In this document: positions 23,663 to 35,265 of the stretch, piece by piece
Layout: every line of letters begins with the position of its first letter
Position numbering within the stretch: the stretch's first letter is position 1
Assembly: GCF_914767665.1 (NCBI RefSeq)
Contig: NC_059502.1
Span: forward strand, 10,168,001 to 10,232,000
Origin: Harmonia axyridis
Lineage: Eukaryota; Arthropoda; Insecta; Coleoptera; Coccinellidae
Direction: 5' to 3'
Length of the DNA stretch: 64,000 nt
Notes under the pieces: generated by a model
Told to the model about the DNA's origin: nothing
Database searches by the model: none
What the model saw: the letters and a program-made list of their open reading frames with translations, nothing else
Made by a program: the position numbers and the translations under genes

Positions 23663-24752
23663 AGTACCTAACTATCGATTAATTTACATTAATGGTGACA
23701 GTTGCTGCGATAGTCACCATCACTATCACACTATCGTGATACTACTATCACCATGAAAATGAGCCTTTGTTCCAGAAATTCATTCATTAATTTGAAATGT
23801 CATGTTGACAATTGATTCATTCCGTTTTAAACATTTTTTAATTAAAATCGTTGGCGCGGGACAGTGGAGTCGTGCAAAAAAAGTATGTAGGTATGCACCT
23901 CGGGAATGTTTTTCCCCTCAGTGCTTTGTAACTCCCCCGAGCTTTGTTCTCGGAAAAACCTCGGAAAAATCATGCGTTTCATTCCCTTTATTAAAAATCG
24001 ACTATTTTTCACAAACAATATGTTGACACTGTCAATTCGTAATTTCGAAGTTTGATTTCAGGGACGTCGCTTTATCGTTCGGCCATGAGAGAACAAATAA
24101 TTTTTTTCGTACGCTCACGTCCGAACAGAATATCGACGCGACAGAAATTCTGTGGAATTTTGTCTCCGGAAAGTAAATATTAATTTAACTTTATCAACTC
24201 TAACTACAGAAATGGTGAAATAATCATTATATCAGGTTGCATTGCACAAATTCAATAAACTTTATTCAATAAGTCAACAGAATTTTGTACAAGTTGAAAT
24301 GGCTGGTCAACAAAATTAATCTTGATTCCTTACTTCTGGATTTCTTTTACGTGGAAAGAAGTTTGTTTATCTGAAAATGCATACAGATTCTGTGATTATA
24401 TCTTTGATATCAAGATATTTTCATCATTTCTATTGGATATTTGTAAATACCTTCGACTCTTTGGTGGTAAAGAATCAAATATTTGCGCTAATAATATTGG
24501 TATATAAATTGTAATGTTTTTCTAATTGCATCAAGAACACACAGCCCTACTGTCAAATTTTGAATGCAATCTTACATTCTCAGATTGTGACTTCCTCTTT
24601 TTTCTTGGAAGTAATCCAAGAGAAGTTTGTAAGCGTATTTTCAGTTTTCCCTTGGATTTATTCTGCAGCAAATTTAATATGACATTTTCAGCGGCATTTA
24701 GCTACTCTGGTGTACAAATGACATCATCGGTACTGTCAATTTTAATAATATA
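23663..24752. other. No gene seen
   Basis: No gene recognised; frames at 23802-24026, 24322-24507 and 24526-24795 are unsupported. I looked for the missing RT 5' part beyond M3 and did not see it. Confidence 0.5.
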
Positions 24753-24753
24753 T

Positions 24754-24868
24754 TATTCAACGAGCGGTAATGAAGGTCATAACTCACGCAGATGAAGTTT
24801 GCAGCACGAGCCGCAGGCGAGTGCGGTAATTCATCAAGTGAGTTATGACCATTACCGCAAGTTGAATA
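24754..24868. repeat. Palindromic small element
   Basis: Outer arms 24754-24787 and 24838-24868 are complementary around GGTCATAACTCAC. Inside lies a nested inverted stretch containing GAGCCGCAGGCGAG. A similar core, GAGCCACGAAGTGGCGAG, is at the centre of the palindrome at 52373-52475. Confidence 0.75.
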
Positions 24869-25150
24869 CTATACTTTATCTACGACTATTACAATGAATA
24901 CTAAAATACAAGAATAGAGAAAGAACTTTATTGACAAACTCCAAAACTTACCTATAAACGTAAAAATTACCAAAGTGACATTCCTCCCCTCAATAACAAT
25001 AATGAAATGTTTCCTTTTGGCCAATCGAATGGAAGCACAGATCCATCTTTTTAGATTTATTACAGTGAGTTATAGTAGTGTGGTATTATAACTCACGCTG
25101 TTTGTTAAAAGATACTATTAATTGCTCAAAAGCAGTTGAATAATGAATAT

Positions 25151-26538
25151 CGGGTGTCCCAAGGTGAGTGGCCTATTAGATTATTATGGAAACTATTGAT
25201 GGTAAAGATTTCAAATTTTATGAATAGATATTTGGCCATGTAAGGTACATTTTTAAAATAATTTCACATTTCCAGTGTTGCCGGATGTACGACAATTTGG
25301 CAACAACTTTGTTATTTTGAATGGGACATCCGGTATTTCTATTTTTTTTATGATACTCCATAAAATATTAAATCTATTCACTCTTACTTTTCCATCCCTA
25401 TCTTTAACGGTTTTTGAGTTATTAATTATTTTTCGAAATTTCAGATCAAATTGACGTATTACGAAAATGACTCTAGTTCGCTCAATATTTGAGATTTAAG
25501 TCAGAAATTTTGCAAGTCGTTAGATATTGATCTGATCTGTGTCACTGATTTTGAATTATGGTTGTCAATAATACAGGACGGACCAAAAAAAATCATCATT
25601 TGCCAAGTTACAAAATTGTAAAAAAGTCTATTTTTTCAAATTAGACACCTAGTATATTTTTCAATTTTTGGAATCAGTACAACACACTCTACAATTTTTC
25701 TATTCACGTCCCTATACCTATCTCAACTGGATTCGGAGTTATATGCGTTTATTAGATTTCACATTGATTCAATAAGCGTTAATTTCTTTTGTATTGTTAT
25801 TTTCTCTATGTCGTTCATAGATGGATATATCAATGAATCAGTTCAATCCATAAATGTCAAAATAAACAATTATTGCCTAATAGGTGTTTTGTTGCGAGGT
25901 TTTTCTATAAATAATGGCTCAAGAAAGATATACACATATAACGCATATAACTCGGAATCCAGTTGAGATAGGTATAGGGACGTGAATAGAAAAATTGTAG
26001 AGTGTGTTGTACTGATTCCAAAAATTGAAAAATATACTAGGTGTCTAATTTGAAAAAATAGACTTTTTTACAATTTTGTAACTTGGCAAATGATGATTTT
26101 TTTTGGTCCGTCCTGTATTATTGACAACCATAATTCAAAAGCAGTGACACAGATCAGATCAATATTTAACGACTGGCAAAATTTCTGACTTAAATCTCAA
26201 ATATTGAGCGAACTAGAGTCATTTTCGTAATACGCCAATTTGATCCAAAATTTCGAAAAATAATTAATAACTCAAAAACCGTTAAAGATAGGGATGGAAA
26301 AGTAAGAGTGAATAGATTTAATATTTTATGGAGTATCATAAAAAAAATTGAAATACCGGATGTCCCATTCAAAATAACAAAGTTGTTGCCAAATTGTCGT
26401 ACATCCGGCAACACTGGAAATGTGAAATTATTTCAAAAATGTACCTTACATGGCCAAATATCTATCCAAGAAATTTGAAATCTTTACCATCAATAGTTTC
26501 CATAATAATCTAATAGGCCACTGACCTTGGGACACCCG
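25151..26538. mobile_element. Foldback element FB1 with 599-bp arms
   Basis: Left arm 25151-25749 and right arm 25940-26538 are inverted copies of equal length (599 bp) and, by eye, only a few percent different. The outermost bases are CGGGTGTCCCAAGG in both directions, with AT-rich flanks (AT/ATAT). The 190-bp loop contains a short start M-A-Q-E-R-Y-T-H that soon reaches a stop. No transposase is encoded. A transcript could form a very long hairpin. Confidence 0.92.
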
Positions 26539-27654
26539 ATATATCATTCAATAGGAGTAGATAAATATACATTATACATTAAATTGAAATAAGTAATGAA
26601 GATCTGACTTGTGTTACAACGATAAACAAATCGATTTTCATGGGAACTATCTCAGAAGCAATGACTTAGTGATCGAAAATCGTTATATACTTCGATTTAA
26701 GATAATGTTGATTGCGATTTGAATTGAATAGGGAGTGTACCTCGTAGCAAAAGCACATTTCCAAACTCTTAGTTTGTAGTCTCTGAATCATAAAAGTAGT
26801 ATTCTGAATTGTATCTCATCCTTTTCATATTCAAATCCCCCATTCTTTCTACAACCCCATCTCATATCAACAATTTTTATTACCCAATCATAATCCTCAC
26901 ATCTCGCTAATGCAGCAGTCCCATTAACCTTTCACATATAAAGTAATTCCAAGTTCAAACAACGCGCTGAGAAGTTGCTTCCAAGATATCTTCAGAATGA
27001 TTGCTGTCGCAGGCCAACCCGCTATTTCCGAGCACGTTAGAATCACACTTACCCTCCAGAACAAAAATGAGCCAGGCGTATGCGTGGTGGAAATCTTATA
27101 CAAATTCGGTTCATTATTTCTGGAGAACACATTTCCAGGCAAGAACGAATGTGATGCACTGCGCTAACCACTTCAAAGTGCACTCAGGGGACACTCTCCA
27201 CCAGGTGAATACGGCGGTGAAAACCCACGGTGCGAATGAGGGTAAAAGGACAGGACCGGATTGCCTCTATGTCCAGAAATGGGAAAAGGGTTGAAACGTA
27301 AATGAAACAGAATTATTTTGATCTTCTTTCCAATTTATTTCATCTTTTGTTGGTGAAGCAGGAGTAATCTTAATGGACGAACAACCCTTACGAAGGGTCG
27401 AACAGTGTGAGACTCCGGGTTTGAAGATCAGGACCTACCCCATTCATCTAGTTGCTTATTTACCATTTGAGTCTTTCTTAATTATTATCCTAATATATTC
27501 CATGTCTTTCATAGAAGAATCTCTCTTTTTTGATATTTTAAACTGAGTTTTACTCAATTTCTGCTCCTTTGTAAGTATTATCTACTTCTTTCCCTATAGA
27601 TTGGCATTCTAATCACATCTTCGACAAAGTTGTAATCAATTTTCAACTCATCAG
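26539..27654. other. No gene seen
   Basis: No gene recognised. A 97-codon frame at 27001-27294 has no family resemblance. Confidence 0.5.
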
Positions 27655-28030
27655 GTCTTCGACAAGATATGGAACCTAAAATTGAAGGAAATTAATGAAC
27701 TCGAATTTCCAATTAAGCCGAGGAGAATAGTAGACTCTTATCAAGCAAACATGAACTTCAGAGTCAACATTCAAGGAACAAGATCTACAACAAGAAATAT
27801 TAAACCAGGTGTAACGCAAGGTTCGGTAATAGGCCCCCTATCTTTTCATTTTTTGTTTCAGATATCCTATTGACAATGGACAATATCATTTAGATGACAG
27901 ACGACAAAGCGATCTATTAGCGTGACAAGACAACTCCAAAAGAAAGTATTGAATTATTTACAACGATGGATAATGAAAATTTCGGAACAAATAAAGCGAA
28001 GAAAGAAGACCATGGGTAATTCTCGATGAA
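27655..28030 (+). pseudogene. Reverse transcriptase fragment (jockey-like), decayed
   Basis: Begins at the F-D-K-I-W block (the usual A-F-D-K-V-W), continues through R-I-V-D-S-Y and a G-V-T-Q-G-S-V-I-G-P active-site block near 27810-27840, then loses frame. A D-D-T/K catalytic scrap is near 27895 and a Y-L-Q-R-W-I-M-K-I block near 27957-27985. There are stops and frame changes throughout. This is the RT palm region only. Confidence 0.8.
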
Positions 28031-28129
28031 AAACCTTAGTTTAACACAGCAATAGAATGAAAAAATAAATACAGAGACCAGTAGAAAATCCATACGAGGG
28101 AAGTTATCTCATGAGATAAAGAAATAATC

Positions 28130-28300
28130 CTGTACTATTCACGCTTTGTAGCAAAGCTCATTTTAATGGTGCCAAATCCATTGTCACTGTATGACTTTGA
28201 TGTCTGCAAATCGTACTCGTAGACCCATGTCTCATATCAAGTTATAATGTGTTTGATGTTGGAAAGTCAGTTGCCTTCCATCACCATCATCAGAAAAGCT
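28130..28300 (-). pseudogene. Possible mariner transposase scrap
   Basis: On the minus strand, E-T-W-V-Y-E-Y-D-L-Q-T-S resembles the first catalytic Asp region of mariner transposases (D-E-T-W). It continues for about 20 codons with weak similarity and then a stop. No terminal repeats found. Identification rests on one motif. Confidence 0.45.
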
Positions 28301-30090
28301 CGATAATAGCCTTCGTCTTTCAAAATTCTTCAGTTCATATGTGAAATCAGACAAACATATAATATTTCCGTCCAATGAATATCAGTTTTGGGTGAATCGA
28401 AACAGCGTTTTATTATTTATTTGATAAAGGTAGGTAAATTCATGAATATTGAATTGAGGCACTTCCCAACTCCATCTTTTTGAATATTTTATATTGTTGA
28501 TATTTCGCGAATAGGTAATTAGCTTTCAGAGAGAAAAACTCCCGAGGTCTTTACATTTCAGAGCTCTAGGGAATACATAACAGAAATCGATCGCTCCTTT
28601 TTCGGCAATATGAAAGGCTAATTACATCAGACTCTGTGGTGGAGTTGTTATTCGATAACGAGATTGGAAACCTCATTAATGTAATTTTGAGGGGAAAATG
28701 TGAAGAATGAAATTCGGCGAACATCCGAACTTTCCAATACACATTTCAAAAATTTGATTTTCCATGACATTTCATGTCGTAAAATCGATATCAATTGAAA
28801 TAATTCAGCACGAAATTAATTCCTTTCTCCTATACGCAACTACTTGCCTAGCAATTGCTGTTAATTTTTGCTAACAGTAAAAATATCCAGAATCAAATAT
28901 ACGTTATCCATCAGCCAAACTCGAAGCAATGTAGTAGTTAGTAGTAGGTATAGTATGTGAGTATAAGGAAGGATGATAAAGATGACAGGAAAATAATAGA
29001 ACATAGAAGATAAAACAATATTAGAAGAAATAGAAGAAAAAACCTAGATACATAAGTTATAGAGAGAAAAGTATAATTCTTCTGATATCTGACCATTTCA
29101 TCATAAATATCATAGTGGAGAAAGCATGACCTGGAGAAATTCGACTACTCTTTCTATCACCTCCTCAAGAAAGCTACAAATGAATTGAGAAGGCATGGCC
29201 TCTTGAATTGACTGCTTATGCTTTTTCAAGACCCAAACTTTACCTCCTCATATTGAAATATCAGTTCACGCAGCTTTTATAAGACTTTCCTCATCCTCAA
29301 ACAATTTGAATTTGCATATTTCTGGTAAATATCCTCCCAACATGTGATTTATAGGAAAACCCCCTGAAAATAAGAACAAAACAGTTTTCAGACCTTTTAG
29401 AACTACTGACCATGAATTCCAGAACTGTCAAGAAATTATATCATGCAAACATTAAACTCGTAGCAACTCGATATCTATTTCGAGGAAGAACTGCCATTCT
29501 AAGGAACAAATCGAGCAGTTCCTCCATAGTAAAACAGTTTTAAAGTTTCGGAGTAGAGGATTCATAAAGTTTATGAAAGAGATTCATTACATGGTAAACG
29601 ATAGAAAATGATGAACTGCTCAGACGGCGAATTTTCTCAGAATATCTTTCTGTCCTATGTTCCGCATGGGATTTTGAGGTTGCTAGGTAATGGACCAAGG
29701 AAAAAGCTTCAGATGACATCTCAAAAAATGTCAAATTGTACTTTTGACTGTCATTTATTATTTATTGTTATTGTGTTGTACCTTAATTTGTATGAATTAA
29801 TACAACCTAATCACTGAAAAGTCAAAAGTGATGTTTCTATAGAAGTTTCAGTAAATACCAATTCCATTAATACATGAGGAATCATCATAGGGAAATGTGA
29901 TTACTAATAAATAGAGAAACTGGGCAATGAGTCTTGAAACATTATCTATGGTATTCTTACAATGCATTCCCTTGCTCTCCAATAAAGTATAGTGTATGGA
30001 CTCAATCGTTCATCTCTACAAGATTTGTCAAGGCTTTCTCAAGAAAAAGAAGAATTTTTCTGTGGTTCAAAACTGTCCTCCAAGCAGGAT
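28301..30090. other. No gene seen
   Basis: No gene recognised. The overlapping frames at 29540-29817 run on opposite strands. Confidence 0.5.
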
Positions 30091-30095
30091 ATCAA

Positions 30096-30208
30096 TATTT
30101 TTGGTCCTTCGAGCCGGATGAATCAATCATGTTGGTCCCTCGAGCCGGATAATCAACATTTTACAGTCCTTATTACAAGAACAACATTTTTGGTACTTCG
30201 AGCCAGAA
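30096..30208 (+). repeat. Threefold imperfect motif
   Basis: A motif close to TTGGTCCTTCGAGCCGGAT occurs at about 30100, 30131 and 30190, each followed by AT-rich spacer with AATCAA or AACATT. The pattern is too short to classify. Confidence 0.6.
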
Positions 30209-31439
30209 GAATTAGTCGAGATTCAAACTCTCAATATTTGCTGATGTTGCAAAAAATTCACTACACAACTTCGTCTTGATAGTAGGGAAGGAATTGAAAC
30301 CATACTCTCTGGTCTCCCACATTTTCTAATGGTGGATTTATGATATACCGATATATGAAGTACCTACCACTAGTTACTAAAGTTGTTATAAAAATTATAA
30401 GCCAGAACTCTTCTAGCAATATTGTAGTTACCAATAATTGATTCCTTTGAATTCGATCCCCTCATTTTTCGCATTATATTTCACACAAATATCCTCTCTT
30501 TCCTCCAACAATTATAAACAACCAATTCAATGTGGATAACATAGCGTAGATGATACTCCAACCAGCTAAATGGAAGTAAAAGACAACCATCTTCACGAAG
30601 TCACGGAAGTAAAGGTCGAGAATTTCGTTCGTTCAATACTCGACATTTTCATCTATGTTATTTAACATGCGGTCTATGAACTTTCTAAGCACGGACTGGC
30701 CATTGTTTTCGTTTTTTTCACAGAGGAAGAATGCCGTCCCTGGTTAAGGATTCCCTTTACGATGCTCGAGAGATAAGAGAGGTGAATGCATAGAGGAAAA
30801 ATATGTTAAGGAGTGTGAGATTGTGTTCCTGTCTCTTACAACGTTGAAGAGGGTAATTCATTATACGAGACGTAGGTCAAACACTTACTTGTCGTTATCA
30901 ACTCCTTTACGATGTCGGCTGAGTGCCAATTTTCAGACCGTTGTCAAGGTTACAACTGCTGGAGATTATTCAGAGCAAAAAGGTATTTCTGACGTCTGGA
31001 ATAATATGTTTTATATTAGCTGGAAATAACTTCCATAATTTCATCCATTCAGTTTGAAGAAGAAGGATTTTCGCTCGACTTGGATGTTTTCGAGTTACAA
31101 TGATTTTTTTTCAAAAGAAGTTCTCCTCTGGTATTCGTTATATAGCAATATTAATTTTGCTGATTTTTATTATTAACAGAAGACGCCATACCGCCAACGA
31201 ATCAAGAGCATAGACTCTTGTAATTTTCTGAGGAGGCTTGGATGTCTGGATGGCAACATTGTCTTTCCACATAAGATACTGATAAATTTCAATTAATAAT
31301 AAGAATTTAGTAAATATCGATGACATTGATGAAAGCATGACTGTTCTGTTATTTTGTGAATTTTTCATTCCTGAAGACATCTCTACAACTGTCAGTGTTC
31401 CTCATACTGTATATGGCTCTTATTATCTTCTTCAGATGA
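30209..31439. other. No gene seen
   Basis: No gene recognised; the frames at 30823-31029 and 31138-31380 are unsupported. Confidence 0.45.
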
Positions 31440-31640
31440 AGGAGAACTTTTTGGGCGTGAATGCTTTGATCCTATAAGATGATACCATATGTTGCCAGGC
31501 TATGAAATTTCGAATAGTAGGTGAGCTTGGCAATTTCGGTTGTTGATATCTGCTTGATGGACGTCCACATCGCAAGAGGCTGGATGAACAGAAGATAACA
31601 ATACCTACATGGTTTTAAGAATAGGAAAGAAGAAGAAGAA
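31440..31640 (-). pseudogene. CR1/L2-like RT C-terminal fragment
   Basis: The minus-strand frame at 31684-31472 contains I-S-T-T-E-I-A-K-L-T-Y-Y-S-K-F-H-S-L-A-T-Y-G-I, which parallels the block I-K-M-C-T-S-D-E-I-A-R-L-A-Y-F-A-N-F-H-S-L-A-S-Y-G-I in the intact element at 60711-63425. A stop replaces the Trp after I-I-L, and the next residues (D-Q-S-I-H-A-Q-K-V-L) continue the similarity. Confidence 0.75.
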
Positions 31641-32242
31641 TATATCTGCTTCATTCTCCTTACCATAAAGATTGCTGTCGACAATTTCTTGCAGAATAAA
31701 TAAATCGAAGGCTCTCATCATTTTCTTGCTGTTGAGGTTTGTTCTGAAATTTTATTAATTCTTCTAATAAACTCGGTCCTTGAGTTTATTATTATTTTAA
31801 TCTGCATAAATTAGATGGTCTCATATTTGTGGCATTGTGGCCAACGTTCAAACACATTATACAAACAAGATTGTTCGGTGAAATCCAGTATCGATTTACA
31901 AATTACGTTCAACCAAACACAGAAGAGGCCTACCGCAATAATAAGCAGCCACCAGATGACAAACCGACAAGAGCATAGATTAAAAAAACGAAATTTTGAA
32001 ACTCTGCCAACACGAGCCGCCTCTGTCTAAAACAAGTATCTAATAAGTCGCCAAATTATCTATAACGACCACTCCCAACATCGAACGATCGCCCGAAAAT
32101 ATGTATCGCTTCAAAAATTCATCCAGTCTACTTAAAAAGCGATCGATGAAATATTCCGCTGAAAAATTCCCATCCCTGACATCTTTGTCCATTATCCCTA
32201 ATTACTGGAGAGCCGAACGGCCTCGCGCGCGCAATAAATTGC
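31641..32242. other. No gene seen
   Basis: No gene recognised. A GC-rich palindromic spot with alternating GC lies at about 32225-32245. Confidence 0.5.
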
Positions 32243-32416
32243 GCCCGCCTATGTAGAAGTTACGGTCAGTTATTAACAACGTCCGAACTCTTTTCGGAAT
32301 GCGGTTAGAGCCTCCGAAATTCCCGAAGTCGAACTGAATAGCCAATATGTAGTTAGTAAACAAAATAACGATGACACGTTAACGACCGCTTTGTTATGTA
32401 AAGTTGGAACATTTCC
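32243..32416 (+). repeat. Direct repeat E, copy 1
   Basis: Repeated at 34332-34576. Shared blocks include ATGTAGAAGTTACGGTCAGT, the TTTTCGGAATGCGGTTAGAG block and TTTGTTATGTAAAGTTGGA. Copy 1 lacks about 15 and 65 bp present in copy 2. The Tc1 relic starts directly after it. Confidence 0.85.
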
Positions 32417-32932
32417 GCTCAACATCAAACTGAGGTCTTTCTCTCCGATGTCGTCTGACCCATCTTCGGCCATCATATGCACCCAAGGAGAATCGAGATT
32501 CAGCAGAAAAGACGACCTGATGCCATTCCACATTCCAATGTTGACGATTACTACTGTAATCGTTGCCGGCGATGCTCAACCGTCAGAGGTAACACAAGAT
32601 AGGGTCGATAATGCTGCAGTCCAAAAGACCTTATCCGGCGTTGAACTGTTCGGACAGTTACCTTGTTCTCCTAACCACTCAACAGCCAAAGATCAAGTTG
32701 TCGCAAATCGGTTTCTAATGGCCATAAGTCTTAAACATCGATCTTGAACTTCATTTGTGCCCGTTCGACGTCCGGTGCCTACTCTTCTTCGATTATGGGC
32801 ACTATCAAACCAAGTTTGACAACATCTCATAACAGTTGGATTTCTGTTTGTACGGTAAGCGATTTCTTGAAATGACAACCCCGCCTCCCGTAGACCAATA
32901 ATAGGGATGTTGCCTTCATTTAGAAATTGCTT
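32416..32932 (-). pseudogene. Tc1-like transposase, 5' two-thirds, dead
   Basis: Reading on the minus strand from about 32932: G-L-R-E-A-G-L-S-F-Q-E-I-A helix-turn-helix start, R-R-V-G-T-G-R-R, then after frameshifts and stops Q-H-W-N-V-E-W-H-Q-V-V-F-S-A-E-S-R-F. In Tc1 proteins the last block is F-S-D-E-S-R-F with the first catalytic Asp; here it is Ala. The following Y-D-G-R-R-W-V-R-R block is clear. The second and third catalytic regions are missing because the sequence ends at direct repeat E. Confidence 0.88.
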
Positions 32933-33398
32933 TCGATTTGTAGATAAGCCCTATATGAACACGAAAATAAAATATTTTCATGGAAAAATATAGAAAGTAT
33001 CACTTAAAAAATAAGTAAATAAAAAAACAAAATTCCCGCTGAAACGCTCCATTCTATCACGGTATTATGGTGACGTCACCATAGACAAACTAACTAGTTT
33101 ATCTATGATCACCACGTGCTAACGGTCTGTCCAACTGAACTTATATCAGCTGATATTGACAGTCAAGTCGGTTTGATTTTATCATCTGACGTTCTAAACC
33201 ATAGATAAACTAGTTCTAGATAAGATTAGTTTGTCTATGTGCTGAACGTTTCAGTGCTATGACGTCAAATTGGTCCGATTGGCGTTTGCACTCACGTGCT
33301 AGTCGATAAGAATTAACACAATTTAAATCAATTTTATTGAATTGAATTCGAGAAATAAGATAATTAAAATGAACCTAAATTCTTTGGATTTTTTTATA
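32933..33398. other. No gene seen
   Basis: Contains a small palindromic area with CTAGTTTATCTATG-type sequence at about 33090-33110 echoed near 33200-33240. No gene. Confidence 0.5.
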
Positions 33399-34311
33399 CA
33401 CTGTGTCCGTAAAGAATGAAACAAATTCATTTTCAGCTAAACAGATAATTTTAAGGAATAATCTTGAAACACGTCGATTTTTTATTTGAATTTACCGTAT
33501 TTTAAAATAATAATCTAATATACAGGGTGCATTACTTTCGAGTAATGACATCATCGTAATTTTTTTTAAATGGAACACCCCCATTTTGTCTCCATTTTCC
33601 GAATACTCTTGCTGAGCTGATTCCAAAAATGTATCACATGTTGATTCCAATTGGTACAGGGTGGACAAAAATACAATAGTTTTGTGTGTGCTCATAAAGT
33701 AACGTGTAACATTCTTCATTAGTTGAATTAACAATATCATCAAAAATACTTATTCAATAGCGGCAATTGGTTTGAATATAACACTCTGTAGTTTGTTACA
33801 TTTTTAGATTAATGAAAATGAGCTGTTTCCAAACATGTTTGGTACTTGTGGTCTAGCAGACAGAATATGAAAGCAATTATTTCGTATCAATTTAAAAACA
33901 TGTAATGAATGTAACAAACTACAGGGTGTTGCTTTCAAACGAATTACCGCTAGACAATAAGTATTTTTGATAATATTGTTAATTTAACTAATGAAGAATG
34001 TTACGCGTTACTTTATGAGCAAACACAAAACTATTGTAATTTTGTCCACCCTGTACCGATTGGAATCAACATGTGATACATTTTTGGAATCAGCTCAGCT
34101 AGAGTAATCGGAAAATTGAGACAAAATGGGGGTGTTCTATTCAAAAAAAAATGACGGTGACGTCATTACTCGGAAGTAATTCACCCTGTATATTAGATTA
34201 TTATTTTAAAATACGGTAAATTAAAATGAAAAATCGACATGTTCAAGGATTATTTCTTAAAATTGTCTGTTTAGGTGAAAATGAATTGTTCCATACTTGA
34301 CGGACACAATG
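33399..34311. mobile_element. Foldback element FB2 with 404-bp arms
   Basis: Left arm 33399-33802 and right arm 33908-34311 are inverted copies of equal length, more diverged than those of FB1. Outer ends start CACTGTGTCCGT and, reversed, CATTGTGTCCGT. Internal CAGGGTG blocks recur. The loop is about 105 bp and non-coding. It lies between the two copies of direct repeat E. Confidence 0.9.
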
Positions 34312-34331
34312 TATGACGCAACATCCCTTTC

Positions 34332-34576
34332 CGCCCGCCCATGTAGAAGTTACGGTCAGTTATTAACAACGTCCGAACTCTTTTCGGAATGCGGTTAGAG
34401 CCTCCGGATTCTCGACCATATTTCCGAAGTCGGACTGAATAACCAATATGTAGTTAGTAAACAAAATAACGATGACACGTTAACGCTCTCTTTCCAACGC
34501 TGGTCCATTATTATTTCGAAAGTTGGGCGTGAAATGGCGAACCGTCCGCTTTGTTATGTAAAGTTGGAGCATTTCC
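34332..34576 (+). repeat. Direct repeat E, copy 2
   Basis: Longer copy of 32243-32416 with two extra segments. Beyond TTGGAGCATTTCC the two loci differ: here sequence continues without the Tc1 relic. Confidence 0.85.
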
Positions 34577-34894
34577 AAGCGGCAACTTTTCCATTAGTCC
34601 AACTTCTGGAATTCTTCTCCGCAACCGCCGTATTAAGCCTCGCTTCATCAATCATACCGAGATACGATCATACGGTCCAGAGGAAAACGTCCAAACAAGT
34701 ATAATTGCCGAAGTGGATGCGATCGAGGCGGTAAAAGCGCCGATATGATTTTCCACCGAAAACAGGAGAGGATGAATATTCATTGTCAGGCCGAAGCGGT
34801 TTGAGAGAGACAGAGGAATTTCCGTTAATTAGAAATTAAAAATATTCAATTCTATCGCCTGAACTTGTCTTTGAGATCAAATGATATTATTGCA
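34577..34894. other. No gene seen
   Basis: No gene recognised; it precedes the ribozyme array. Confidence 0.5.
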
Positions 34895-34933
34895 CGGAGA
34901 GAGAATATTGGACATGCCCTCAGGAGAAGTGTT

Positions 34934-34979
34934 AACCGTAGACACGTGTTTCGGGCTTTCGGCCCTCATCAGTACGGTG
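34934..34979 (-). ncRNA. Type I hammerhead ribozyme H1, intact core
   Basis: Read on the minus strand from 34979: stem I strand ACCGTA, core CTGATGA, stem II GGGC with loop CGAAA and GCCC, core GAAA, a stem III made of the self-complementary CACGTG with no loop, then the cleavage triplet GTC followed by the stem I partner TACGGT. All invariant core bases of the hammerhead fold are present. Cleavage would fall between plus-strand bases 34940 and 34941. The loopless palindromic stem III is the pattern known from short-stem-III hammerheads of Penelope-like elements and metazoan retrozymes, which work best as dimers. Confidence 0.9.
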
Positions 34980-35239
34980 AAAAAGTTTTAGATGAGCAAC
35001 ACTTGAAGAAAAACAACAAACAAACGGAGTCCACAACTTCTGTTGTGGGCTTCTGCCCGCCGTCCATTTGTGGTTTCCGCAGGAAGACCCAATGGGTTTT
35101 CGGTCAACATACCAACATCACCACGTGGAAAGCTATAGCTACCTGCGTGAAAACCTAGTCCTGGTAAAGATATGTGGAAAGGTTATCGAGGGTCAAATTA
35201 TAAAGCACGGAAAAAGAATATTGGACATGCCCTCAGGAG

Positions 35240-35265
35240 AAGTGTTAACCGAAGACACGTGTTTC
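35240..35265 (-). ncRNA. Truncated hammerhead ribozyme H2
   Basis: Only the 3' half of the ribozyme is present on the minus strand: GAAAC, the CACGTG stem III, GTC and a stem I strand with one change. The 5' half (stem I, CTGATGA core, stem II) is missing because the array inverts at 35265/35266. It cannot cleave alone. Confidence 0.85.

Larger units (their letters stand above)
34895..35265 (-). repeat. Ribozyme repeat array, minus-oriented units
   Basis: A ~313-bp unit starting at GCACGGAGAGAGAATATTGG (34895) begins again at 35208 as GCACGGAAAAAGAATATTGG. The second unit is cut short at 35265, in the middle of its ribozyme, where the sequence turns around into plus-oriented units. Each unit has a hammerhead motif, a TTGAAGAAAAACAACAA segment and a CCGCAGGAAGACCCAATGGG segment. 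Confidence 0.92.

Noticed and set aside
27645..27660. CTGATGAG on the minus strand followed by TTGAAAA
   Set aside because: No stem II between the two core halves.
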